Shown here piece by piece: positions 34,559 through 42,063 of a stretch of DNA of 64,000 nucleotides (the stretch's first letter is position 1; each line of letters starts with the position of its first letter). Both the position numbers and the translations under genes were made by a program. Origin of the DNA: UBA10649 sp037130755 (GTDB lineage Bacteria; Actinomycetota; Actinomycetes; S36-B12); assembly GCA_037130755.1 (NCBI GenBank), contig JBAXSI010000012.1, positions 1-64,000 of the forward strand, in the 5' to 3' direction. The notes beneath the pieces are model-generated. The model searched no databases and was not told where the DNA came from. It was given only the letters and a program-made list of their open reading frames with translations.

Positions 34559-35333
34559 GGCGGATGATCTCCTGACGCAGCTCGTCGGTGATCTCACTGG
34601 CGAGGTTCGCCACATCGGGTGAGTCAAGTCGCCACGGCTCGTGGCCGCCGATGTTCCACTCGCGGATGATCTTGCCGGGCCGCGAGGACATCAGTAGCAC
34701 CCGCTGGCTCAGGCGCACCGCCTCGCGGACGTTGTGCGTGACAAAGATGATCGTCATCCCGGTCTCGAGCCAGATGCGCGTGAGCTCCTCATGCAGCAGA
34801 TCGCGGGTGATGGCATCAAGCGCCGCGAATGGTTCGTCCATCAGCAGGATGGACCGATCCTGGGCGAGCGCTCTGGCGATCGCCACGCGCTGACGCATGC
34901 CACCGGAGAGCTCATGGGGCCGCTGGTCGTAGGAACGCTCGAGGTGCACGAGCTCGAGGAGCTCCTTTGCTCGTGCCTTGCGCTGGCCGCGAGGAACGCC
35001 ATTGAAGAGCAGTGCGAGCTCGACGTTCTTGCCCGCCGTGAGCCACGGCATGAGCGCCGCCTCCTGGAACATGAGCGTCGGCGCGCCCGACGTCTCGACG
35101 ACTCCCGAGGTCGCGCTGTCGAGGCCGACGATGATGTTCAGCAGAGTGGACTTGCCGCAGCCGGACGCCCCGACGAGAGAGATGAACTCGCCAGGGCGCA
35201 CAGCCAGGCTGACATCGTCGAGAACGATCGGGCCGTCGGTCACGTACTGCTTGACCACGTGCTCGATGCGGACAGCGAACTCGTGTTCACTGGACGTGTC
35301 GACTACTGGATGTGCGCCACTGGCGAGACTCAT
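34548..35333 (-). CDS. ABC transporter ATP-binding protein, NitT/TauT/SsuB type
   Basis: Cytoplasmic ATPase of the importer, 261 residues. Walker A GASGCGKST, Q-loop FQEAALMPWLT, signature LSGGMRQRVAIARAL, Walker B ILLMDEPFAALD and the switch His in FVTHNVREA are all intact. QEAALMPWLT and RPGKII are typical of the SsuB/TauB group. The ATG is preceded by AGGA at six bases; an upstream in-frame stretch was dropped. It overlaps the permease gene and lies 31 bases after the binding-protein stop. Confidence 0.94.
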   Translation of the reverse strand: MSLASGAHPVVDTSSEHEFAVRIEHVVKQYVTDGPIVLDDVSLAVRPGEFISLVGASGCGKSTLLNIIVGLDSATSGVVETSGAPTLMFQEAALMPWLTAGKNVELALLFNGVPRGQRKARAKELLELVHLERSYDQRPHELSGGMRQRVAIARALAQDRSILLMDEPFAALDAITRDLLHEELTRIWLETGMTIIFVTHNVREAVRLSQRVLLMSSRPGKIIREWNIGGHEPWRLDSPDVANLASEITDELRQEIIRHAN

Positions 35334-35364
35334 CTGATTCCTTCTTGTTGTTCCTTGCGTGGAC

Positions 35365-36477
35365 CTACTGCCGGCCGAGTCCCGCCGCCGTGACCGCACG
35401 GGCGCTCGCAGCCTGGAGCACCTGGTTGAGCAGGCGCAGGTCGTAGATGCCGGCGAGCTTGTTCGGGCCGAGCGTCAGCAGGCCCGCGTTGACGGCGTCG
35501 TCAGCGCTCTTCTTCAGCGTCAACGGCAGCGGATCCCACGTGAAGCGCAGGTTCCCCCAGGACCTCGTGATCACGGCCTCCGGAAGCGGCTTACCCGTGG
35601 CAGCGGTGATCTGCTGCTGGACGACGTCCTTGGCCTTCTGCACATTGGCGGCGATGTACTTGATCGCGCTGTTGTTCGCCTGGAGGACGGAGCGCACCGT
35701 GCCGGGGTACTGGTTGAGGAACTTCTGCGAAGCGACGATGTCGGTCGTGACGAACTGTCCGCCGGGCCACAGTGACTTCTCGTCGAGGAAGACGCGGCCG
35801 CCACCCTCGAGCACGAGGCGGGATGCCCACGGCTCGGGAACCCAGGCTCCGTCGATGTCGCCCTTCTTGAACAGCGCGAGCGAGGTGGCGTTGTCAGTCG
35901 GCACCACCGTGACATCGCCGCCACCGGACGTGCTGGTCGACAGTCCGTTGTCCTTCAGCCACGAGCGAAGAGCGACGTCCTGAGTGTTGCCCAGTTGCGG
36001 ACTGGCGATCTTCTTGCCCTTGAGCTGCGCCACGGTCGTGATGCTCGGCTTGGTGACGAACTGCACGCCACCGGACGTAGCGCCCGAGACGACGCGAAGG
36101 AGGGTGCCGCCGGTCGTGGTGTAGCCGGAGACCGAGGGGTTCGGGCCGATGTACGAGATGTCGATCGCGCCACCCTTCATGGCCTCGATGGCCGCCGGTC
36201 CGGCGTTGAACACCGTGTACTCGACCTTGGTGCCGTCCTTGCCGAGGAACGTCTCGAACAGGCGGAGCTGACGGGCGACGAGTGCCGGTGCATGCGTCAC
36301 GTTGGCGAAGAAGCCGATGCGCACGACCGGGGCGGTCGGGAGCTTGGGCAGGCCAGCGGCCGGCTTCGCGGCCGGCGCCGGGGCCGCGTGCGCCGCCGGC
36401 GCGGCAAGGCCGGCGGTCAGGGCGAGTCCGACGATGCCGGCGAGGGCGGCCCGTCGGGTGAGGCGGATGCGGTTCAT
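35365..36477 (-). CDS. ABC transporter substrate-binding protein, sulfonate/NitT/TauT type
   Basis: Exported binding protein of 370 residues of the SsuA/TauA fold. A Sec-type signal runs to about residue 31 (RRAALAGIVGLALTAGLAAPAAHA), with RRA at its start but no lipobox cysteine. Family features include IGFFANVTHAPALVA, AIEAMKGGAIDISYIGPNP, LKGKKIASPQLGNTQDVALR and DIDGAWVPEPWASRLV. AAGGAG precedes the ATG. The gene is separated from the divergent Rrf2 regulator by 368 bases that contain overlapping palindromes and a possible leader peptide. A sulfur-source role is favoured by that context but not proven. Confidence 0.9.
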   Translation of the reverse strand: MNRIRLTRRAALAGIVGLALTAGLAAPAAHAAPAPAAKPAAGLPKLPTAPVVRIGFFANVTHAPALVARQLRLFETFLGKDGTKVEYTVFNAGPAAIEAMKGGAIDISYIGPNPSVSGYTTTGGTLLRVVSGATSGGVQFVTKPSITTVAQLKGKKIASPQLGNTQDVALRSWLKDNGLSTSTSGGGDVTVVPTDNATSLALFKKGDIDGAWVPEPWASRLVLEGGGRVFLDEKSLWPGGQFVTTDIVASQKFLNQYPGTVRSVLQANNSAIKYIAANVQKAKDVVQQQITAATGKPLPEAVITRSWGNLRFTWDPLPLTLKKSADDAVNAGLLTLGPNKLAGIYDLRLLNQVLQAASARAVTAAGLGRQ

Positions 36478-36508
36478 GGTGGCTCCTTGATTGGGAAGGG
36501 CGATCAGG

Positions 36509-36631
36509 TCAGGTGGTCGGTCTCGGTCGAGGGTGCGGCGTCACCCGACAGTCGCCGTGGGCGCCACGTGGGTACGGGTAGTGCCCCAGGCGCGTGTACT
36601 CCAGCGCCCGTTGCGTCGACTCGCATGCCAT
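36509..36631 (-). CDS. Possible leader peptide of the sulfonate-type ABC operon
   Basis: A 40-codon frame opening MACESTQRALEYTRLGHY, with GAAGGGA about eight bases before its ATG, ends 31 bases before the binding-protein start. It has Cys at codons 3 and 28 and lies just downstream of two palindromes. Leader peptides with cysteine codons are known upstream of sulfur genes in Actinomycetota, but I do not recognise this one and the frame may be accidental. Confidence 0.3.
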   Translation of the reverse strand: MACESTQRALEYTRLGHYPYPRGAHGDCRVTPHPRPRPTT

Positions 36632-36652
36632 TTGACTTTCCCTTCTTTGCCT

Positions 36653-36680
36653 ATCTTGTCTACAAGATTAGTAGTAATCT
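36653..36680. promoter_or_regulatory. Two overlapping palindromes, probable regulator binding region
   Basis: ATCTTGT-CT-ACAAGAT (36653-36668) has perfect seven-base arms, and AGATTA-GTAG-TAATCT (36665-36680) has perfect six-base arms; they overlap by four bases. The A/T content is far above the surroundings. The pair lies between the divergent transporter and Rrf2 genes, so the Rrf2 protein is the natural candidate to bind it. Confidence 0.5.
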
Positions 36681-36845
36681 ATCCGACCCTGGGGATCTGT
36701 CCAAATCGGGCGTGTCGGGGGTCCTTCCCGCGCACCACCGACGAATGGCGAGGGCGACACGGTGCTGGATCGAGCAGAGAACGCTGCCCCTCGACCACGG
36801 CGAGTCGCGGAGCAGCGGCGACGGGGAACCCGCGAGAATGCGGGG

Positions 36846-37313
36846 ATGCACGTATCCGCCAAAGCCGACTATGGGATGCGCGCCCTGCTGGAGTTGGCGG
36901 CGGTGTATCAGGAGAGCCCGACCCGACTGGTCAAGGGCGAGGCGATCGCCACGGCCCAGGACATCCCCCTGAAGTTCCTCGAGGGGATTCTGCGGCAACT
37001 GCGCCAATCAGGAATCGTGGCCAGTCAGCGCGGGGCCGAGGGTGGATACCGACTCGACCGCGACCCCAAGGACGTCTCTATCGCCGATGTCGTGCGCGCG
37101 CTGGATGGCCCGCTCGCGGCGGTGCGCGGCCAGCGACCCGAGGACCTCGACTACGGCGGTGCCTCCGAGCACCTGCGCGAGGTGTGGATCGCCGTGCGGG
37201 CGTCGATGCGCCACGTCCTGGAGCACATCAGTCTCGCCGACGTGGCCTCCGGGACGCTCCCGCCGGCCGTCACAGACCTGCTGACCGAGCCGGGGGCCTG
37301 GCAGCGTCGCTAA
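36846..37313 (+). CDS. Rrf2-family transcriptional regulator lacking cysteines
   Basis: 155-residue Rrf2 winged-helix regulator: KADYGMRALLELAAVY opening, recognition region QDIPLKFLEGILRQLRQSGIVASQRGAEGGYRL (about 40-75), and the RGAEGGYRL wing typical of the family. There is no cysteine anywhere, so unlike IscR or NsrR it cannot hold an Fe-S cluster; CymR-type sulfur regulators are also cluster-free. It is divergent from the sulfonate-type ABC operon, which it probably controls. The ATG is supported by GAGAAT six bases upstream; an in-frame Arg-rich extension upstream was rejected. Confidence 0.88.
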   Translation: MHVSAKADYGMRALLELAAVYQESPTRLVKGEAIATAQDIPLKFLEGILRQLRQSGIVASQRGAEGGYRLDRDPKDVSIADVVRALDGPLAAVRGQRPEDLDYGGASEHLREVWIAVRASMRHVLEHISLADVASGTLPPAVTDLLTEPGAWQRR

Positions 37314-37446
37314 TCTCGGTCGCACGGACGATGCCCCGGGCGGTTTTCCCTGTTCGGGCGGTCAGGTGTCACAATGTGCACCGACGGAGTAGGAAATGCC
37401 TGGACCCGCCCCAACGGACGCCACCCCGGCGAACTAAGGAGACCCG

Positions 37447-37800
37447 ATGCGCACACGATCCCTGACCCGGGCCGGAATCGGCCTGGCCATCGCCGCCGTG
37501 GCCGTCACGTCACTGGGCGCCTGCTCCTCGACGTCCGGCTCGTCGTCTGCTGCTGCATCACCCGTGAGCATCAGCGGAACACCGGTCAACACGAACGACG
37601 ACCTGACCGCCCTCTGCAAGCAGATCGTCGAGCAGAAGCTCACGCTCGACGCGGCCAACGCCCTCGCGGAGGCGAACGGCAACACCACTCGCGTCATCAA
37701 GAAGGACGGCGAGGACTTCCCGGCCACCACCGACTTCATCGAGACCCGGCTCAACTTCGCCGTGGACGCGGACGTCGTGACCGCCTGCACCGTCGGCTAG
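37447..37800 (+). CDS. Lipoprotein with an I78-type peptidase-inhibitor-like domain
   Basis: 117 residues. Signal peptide with lipobox SLGAC, Cys26, so anchored on the outer face of the membrane. A Ser/Ala linker follows, then a domain of about 65 residues whose end (TRVIKKDGEDFPATTDFIE then TRLNFAVDADVVTACTVG) resembles the I78 inhibitor family: Arg-Val-Ile near a turn, an RLN motif and a final Cys-x-x-Gly. Two cysteines (LCK and ACT) could form a disulfide. A strong AAGGAG precedes the ATG. The stop shares CTAG with the convergent meaB stop. Target protease, if any, is unknown. Confidence 0.7.
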   Translation: MRTRSLTRAGIGLAIAAVAVTSLGACSSTSGSSSAAASPVSISGTPVNTNDDLTALCKQIVEQKLTLDAANALAEANGNTTRVIKKDGEDFPATTDFIETRLNFAVDADVVTACTVG

Positions 37801-38750
37801 GGCCGGCTGAGCAGCCTGTCCACCAATGCCGCGGCGGCCGAGTAGGCGTCACCACGGCCATCGGCCACGGCGAGCGCAGCCTCGTTCAGGGCGGCGCCAT
37901 TGGCGCCGCGGGTCAGGCGCGAGCGCACCGTCCCCAGGGCGATGGCCTGGATCTCATCGCTTGCCCGCTTGAGGCGCCGGCTCTGGAGTTCTCCGCTGCG
38001 GGCGAGCCAGGCGCCATGCTCGTCGATCGCGGTGACCAGCGCACCGATCCCCTCCCCCGACGACGCGACCGTCTTCAGGACCGGCGGGATCCAGCCGTCG
38101 GCTGAGCGGTCCCCCAGGCTGATCATGGTGCGCAGTTCGCGGACCGTCGAGTCGGCGCCGTCACGGTCGGCCTTGTTGACCACGAAGATGTCACCCACCT
38201 CGAGGATCCCCGCCTTCGCCGCCTGGATGCTGTCGCCCATTCCCGGCGCGAGCAGGACGAGCGTCGTGTCAGCCGCCGCTGCGACCTCCACCTCGGACTG
38301 ACCGACGCCCACCGTCTCGATGAGCACGACGTCGAACCCGGCATGCTCCAGCACCCGCAGAGCCTGCGGCGTCGTTGCCGAAAGCCCGCCGAGATGTCCC
38401 CGCGAGGCCATCGAGCGGATGAAGACGCCGTCGTCCGTTGCGTGCTCCTGCATCCGGATGCGATCCCCGAGCAGCGCACCGCCGGAGAACGGTGACGACG
38501 GGTCGACTGCCAGCACGCCCACGCGATGCCCGGTGGTGCGCAGCGCCGAGATCAGCGACGAGGTCGTGGTCGACTTGCCGACCCCCGGCGCACCGGTGAT
38601 GCCGATCACCCTTGCCGTTCCAGCGGACTCGGCGAGTGAACGCATCAGCGCCGGCACTTGGTCTGCGCCGTTCTCGACGAGCGAGATCAGGCGCGCGATG
38701 TCGCGGGTGCGACCGTCACGGGCACCCGCAATCAGCGCATCAAGGTCCAT
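37797..38750 (-). CDS. meaB: Methylmalonyl-CoA mutase-associated GTPase MeaB
   Basis: G-protein chaperone that guards B12-dependent acyl-CoA mutases and gates transfer of adenosylcobalamin. 317 residues. Walker A GAPGVGKSTTTSSLI (about 48-62), switch region VLAVDPSSPFSGGALLGDRI, the ETVGVGQSEVEV segment, and NKAD for guanine recognition are all present. The ATG lies 17 bases after the thiolase stop; there is no strong ribosome-binding site, so coupling to the thiolase gene is likely. Its client here is most likely Ecm (52046-54073). Confidence 0.95.
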   Translation of the reverse strand: MDLDALIAGARDGRTRDIARLISLVENGADQVPALMRSLAESAGTARVIGITGAPGVGKSTTTSSLISALRTTGHRVGVLAVDPSSPFSGGALLGDRIRMQEHATDDGVFIRSMASRGHLGGLSATTPQALRVLEHAGFDVVLIETVGVGQSEVEVAAAADTTLVLLAPGMGDSIQAAKAGILEVGDIFVVNKADRDGADSTVRELRTMISLGDRSADGWIPPVLKTVASSGEGIGALVTAIDEHGAWLARSGELQSRRLKRASDEIQAIALGTVRSRLTRGANGAALNEAALAVADGRGDAYSAAAALVDRLLSRP

Positions 38751-38767
38751 GTGCGAATGCTCGTCGG

Positions 38768-39964
38768 TCAGGCCGAGGGAACGCGGACGAGCAGGGCGTC
38801 GCCCTGGCCCCCGCCACCGCAGAGCGCTGCTGCGCCGATCCCGCCACCGCGCCGCTTCAACTCGAGCGCGGCGTGGAGCACGATGCGGGCTCCCGACATG
38901 CCGACGGGGTGACCGAGGGCAATAGCGCCGCCGTTGACGTTGACGATGTCCTCGTCGACGCCGAGGGCGCGCATGGACACGATGCCGACGGCAGCGAATG
39001 CCTCGTTGATCTCGAACAGGTCCACATCGGAGACCGCGATGCCCTCTTTCTCGCATGCACGCTTGATCGCGTTCGCCGGCTGCTCCTGCAAGGACGCGTC
39101 GGGTCCGGCCACGACTCCGTGCGAGCCGATCTCCGCAAGCCAGTCGAGCCCGAGTTCCTCCGCCTTGGCCTTGCTCATGACAACGACGGCGGCCGCGCCA
39201 TCGGAGATCTGGGACGCGCTGCCCGCGGTGATGGTGCCGTCCTTCGCGAAGGCCGGGCGCAGCTTGCCGAGGGACTCGGTTGTCGTGTCGACCCTGATCC
39301 CCTCGTCGGCACTGACGACGATCGGGTCGCCCTTGCGCTGGGGAACCGTGACGGGTGCGATCTCCTCGTCGAAGACTCCGGCGGCCTGCGCTGCTGCCGC
39401 GCGCTGGTGCGAGCGCGCCGAGAAGGCGTCCTGATCCTCGCGAGTGAGGTCGAACCGGGTGTTGTGCCGCTCAGTGGCCTCCCCCATCGGCAGTTCGTCG
39501 AACGCGCATGTCAGCGCATCGAAGGCCATGGCATCGACCATCGTCCAGTCGCCGTACTTGACGCCCTCGCGCGAGCCGACGAGCAGGTGCGGAGCGTTGG
39601 TCATCGACTCCATTCCGCCAGCGACGACGATCTCGAACTCGCCTGCGCGAATGAGCTGATCGGCCAGCGCGATCGCGTCAATGCCGGACAGGCACACCTT
39701 GTTGATGGTGAGCGCCGGGACGTCCATCGGGATGCCGGCCTTGACCGCAGCCTGGCGGGCGCTGATCTGTCCGGCGCCGGCCTGGATGACCTGGCCCATG
39801 ATCACGTAGTCGACCTGCTCGGGAGCGACGCCGGCCCGCTCCAGCGCGGCCTTGATCGCGACACCGCCGAGATCGGCTCCGCTGAAGGTCTTCAGGGACC
39901 CCTGCAGGCGACCCATAGGCGTACGGGCCCCCGCGACGATGACCGAACCGTTCGAGAAGGACAT
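38768..39964 (-). CDS. Acetyl-CoA acetyltransferase (thiolase)
   Basis: Condenses two acetyl-CoA to acetoacetyl-CoA, or runs in the thiolytic direction. 398 residues with the nucleophile Cys91 (NKVCLSG), His in GGAIALGHPVGMSGAR and the C-terminal Cys in CGGGGQGDA. A methionine-rich segment (HLLVGSREGVKYGDWTMVDAM) of biosynthetic-type thiolases is present. GGGAG stands six bases before the ATG; an N-terminal extension was dropped. Divergent from the epimerase gene with only 43 bases between. It feeds the crotonyl-CoA/ethylmalonyl-CoA steps encoded nearby. Confidence 0.93.
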   Translation of the reverse strand: MSFSNGSVIVAGARTPMGRLQGSLKTFSGADLGGVAIKAALERAGVAPEQVDYVIMGQVIQAGAGQISARQAAVKAGIPMDVPALTINKVCLSGIDAIALADQLIRAGEFEIVVAGGMESMTNAPHLLVGSREGVKYGDWTMVDAMAFDALTCAFDELPMGEATERHNTRFDLTREDQDAFSARSHQRAAAAQAAGVFDEEIAPVTVPQRKGDPIVVSADEGIRVDTTTESLGKLRPAFAKDGTITAGSASQISDGAAAVVVMSKAKAEELGLDWLAEIGSHGVVAGPDASLQEQPANAIKRACEKEGIAVSDVDLFEINEAFAAVGIVSMRALGVDEDIVNVNGGAIALGHPVGMSGARIVLHAALELKRRGGGIGAAALCGGGGQGDALLVRVPSA

Positions 39965-40007
39965 TCCAACTCCCAACCGAGGCGACGTTGATGACAACAT
40001 ACTGCCC

Positions 40008-40436
40008 ATGACTTCGCTGCTGACGCGCATCGACCACGTAGGAATAGCCGTTCCCGACCTGGACGTCGCCATCGAGTTCTACGGGCGGACGTTCGGCCTC
40101 GAGGTCGTGCACGAAGAGGTCAACGACCGGCAGGGAGTTCGGGAGGCGATGCTCGCCGTCGGGGACTCAGGATCCTGCATCCAGCTCCTTGCCCCGCTCA
40201 CCGCGACCTCCACCATCGCGAAGTTCCTGGACAAGTCCGGTCCGGGCATCCAGCAGATCGCCTACGGGGTCGACGACATCGAGGCGGCCAGCACGCAGCT
40301 TCGCGAGGCCGGCGTCCGGCTGCTGTTCGAGACGGCCCAGGTCGGCACCGCAGGATCGCTGACGAACTTCTGCCACCCCAAGGACTGCGGAGGCGTCCTC
40401 GTAGAGCTCGTGCAGGCAGCGCCCGGGCACGCGTGA
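40008..40436 (+). CDS. Methylmalonyl-CoA/ethylmalonyl-CoA epimerase
   Basis: Vicinal-oxygen-chelate enzyme of 142 residues that flips the C2 configuration of methylmalonyl-CoA and ethylmalonyl-CoA. Metal ligands fit the family: His in RIDHVGIAV, Gln/His region in CIQLLAPL and GIQQIAYGV, and Glu in VLVELVQ. The product of Ccr, (2S)-ethylmalonyl-CoA, needs this step before the mutase. It stands directly before ccr, separated by one small gene coupled to it through a GTGA overlap. Confidence 0.92.
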   Translation: MTSLLTRIDHVGIAVPDLDVAIEFYGRTFGLEVVHEEVNDRQGVREAMLAVGDSGSCIQLLAPLTATSTIAKFLDKSGPGIQQIAYGVDDIEAASTQLREAGVRLLFETAQVGTAGSLTNFCHPKDCGGVLVELVQAAPGHA

Positions 40437-40639
40437 GCCTGCCCGCCGTCGACTTCCCGGACGTCACGGTCCTCGGCTGGACCCCCACCGACCAGCAGTG
40501 GACGGCCTTCGTGGCGGTCCTGGTCGGCGCCGCGGCGGCGGTCGTCTTCCTGTCGGTCATGCGGAAGGCCCGCAAGGTCGTCCTCGGCGCAGTGCTCACG
40601 GCCGTCGTGGTCTTCGTCTGGGCCCGGTACGTCCGCTAG
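40433..40639 (+). CDS. Small two-helix membrane protein, function unknown
   Basis: 68 residues, not recognised. Hydrophobic segments at about 24-42 and 46-64 with a basic MRKARK loop between them suggest a hairpin membrane protein with a short N-terminal arm. The GTG start overlaps the epimerase stop (GTGA), so it is translated with it, and ccr begins 47 bases after its stop. The coupling argues that it is a real gene; its role is open. Confidence 0.6.
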   Translation: MSLPAVDFPDVTVLGWTPTDQQWTAFVAVLVGAAAAVVFLSVMRKARKVVLGAVLTAVVVFVWARYVR

Positions 40640-40686
40640 CCCGTCTGGCAGACTGAAAACCCGCACCAGCCCCGAACGGAGCCACC

Positions 40687-42033
40687 ATGACTCAGGCGAT
40701 GGACCAGATCCGCGACGCCATCCTCGCCGATGCCTCGTCCGACGACTTTGCGGCGCTCGCGATCCCCGCCTCCTACCGGGCGATCACGATCCACAAGGAC
40801 GAGGAGGCGATGTTCGAGGGCGTCCCGTCCCGCGAGAAGGACCCGCGCAAGTCCATCCACCTCGACGACGTGCCGGTTCCGGTCCTCGCTCCCGGCGAGG
40901 CACTGATCGCCGTGATGGCGTCGAGCATCAACTACAACACGGTGTGGTCGAGCATCTTCGAGCCGGTGTCGACGTTCGGTTTCCTCGAGCGTTACGGCCG
41001 CACGCACGCCGACGCCAAGCGGCATGACCTGCCGTACCACGTGATCGGCTCGGACGCGGCCGGCGTAGTCCTGCGCGTGGGTCCGGGTGTCAACGCGTGG
41101 AAGCCGGGCGACAAGGTCATCGCGCACTGCCTCAGCGTGGAGCTGGAGTCGCCGGCGGGACACAACGACACGATGATGGATCCGGAGCAGCGCATCTGGG
41201 GCTTCGAGACGAACTTCGGTGGCCTTGCCGAGCTCGCGGTCGTGAAGTCCAACCAGCTGCTGCACAAGCCCGCCCACCTGACGTGGGAGGAGGCTGCCAC
41301 ACCCGGGCTCGTCAACTCCACGGCCTATCGCCAGCTCGTGTCCCGCAACGGCGCGGGGATGAAGCAGGGCGACATCGTCCTCATCTGGGGTGCGTCCGGC
41401 GGCCTCGGCGCCTACGCGACCCAGTACGCACTGAACGGGGGCGCGACTCCGGTGTGCATGGTGTCCAGCCCGGAGAAGGCCGAGCTCGTCCGCTCGATGG
41501 GTGCCGAGCTGATCATCGACCGCAACGCAGAGGACTACAGGTTCTGGAAGGACGAGCACACCCAGGACCCCAAGGAGTGGCAGCGGTTCGGCAAGCGCAT
41601 CCGTGAGCTCACCGGCGGCGACGACGTCGACATCGTCTTCGAGCACCCCGGACGCGAGACCTTCGGTGCCTCGGTCTACGTCGCCCGCAAGGGCGGCACC
41701 ATCGTCACCTGCGCGTCGACGAGCGGGTTCATGCACGAGTACGACAACCGCTACCTGTGGATGAACCTCAAGCGGATCATCGGCAGCCACTTCGCCAACT
41801 ACCGCGAGGCCTTCGAGGCCAACCGCTTGATCTCCCGCGGCATGATCCACCCGACTCTTTCGAAGAGCTACCCCCTCGACCAGGCCGGCCAGGCAGCGTT
41901 CGAGGTGCACCGCAATCTGCACCAGGGCAAGGTCGGCGTACTGGCCCTGGCCCCGATCGAGGGCCTGGGTGTGACGAATCCGGAGCTGCGTGCGCGGCAT
42001 ATCGGCGAGATCAACCGATTCCGCGATACCTGA
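40687..42033 (+). CDS. ccr: Crotonyl-CoA carboxylase/reductase
   Basis: Reductively carboxylates crotonyl-CoA with NADPH and CO2 to (2S)-ethylmalonyl-CoA. 448 residues of the MDR superfamily. The CO2-binding pocket residues known from the Kitasatospora enzyme (Asn81, Phe170, Glu171, His365) have exact counterparts: Asn82 in SSINYNTVW, Phe173 and Glu174 in WGFETNFGG, and His368 in IIGSHFANY. So it should be a true carboxylase, not just a reductase. NADPH site: WGASGGLGAYA. A GGAG ribosome-binding site precedes the ATG. It is a key gene for ethylmalonyl-CoA-based carbon metabolism or extender-unit supply. Confidence 0.96.
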   Translation: MTQAMDQIRDAILADASSDDFAALAIPASYRAITIHKDEEAMFEGVPSREKDPRKSIHLDDVPVPVLAPGEALIAVMASSINYNTVWSSIFEPVSTFGFLERYGRTHADAKRHDLPYHVIGSDAAGVVLRVGPGVNAWKPGDKVIAHCLSVELESPAGHNDTMMDPEQRIWGFETNFGGLAELAVVKSNQLLHKPAHLTWEEAATPGLVNSTAYRQLVSRNGAGMKQGDIVLIWGASGGLGAYATQYALNGGATPVCMVSSPEKAELVRSMGAELIIDRNAEDYRFWKDEHTQDPKEWQRFGKRIRELTGGDDVDIVFEHPGRETFGASVYVARKGGTIVTCASTSGFMHEYDNRYLWMNLKRIIGSHFANYREAFEANRLISRGMIHPTLSKSYPLDQAGQAAFEVHRNLHQGKVGVLALAPIEGLGVTNPELRARHIGEINRFRDT

Positions 42034-42051
42034 GCACTTCCGTCACTCACG

Positions 42052-42057
42052 TAGCAT
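42052..42057 (+). promoter_or_regulatory. Probable -10 element of the acyltransferase gene (leaderless)
   Basis: TAGCAT, six bases, then GTG at 42064; no ribosome-binding site. Confidence 0.5.
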
Positions 42058-42063
42058 GTGCGC

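Larger units (their letters stand above)
36478..36845. other. Intergenic region between the binding-protein gene and rrf2-type regulator
   Basis: 368 bases without a firm gene. It holds the possible leader peptide (36509-36631), an A/T-rich segment with two overlapping palindromes (36653-36680), and the regulator's GAGAAT hexamer at 36834-36839, six bases before its ATG. The stretch 36681-36833 shows nothing I can name. I looked for a SAM riboswitch core and found none. Confidence 0.5.

Noticed and set aside
36681..36845. Possible riboswitch (SAM or cobalamin) between the transporter and Rrf2 genes
   Set aside because: No conserved core or recognisable stem order seen on either strand; palindromes are DNA-operator-like instead.
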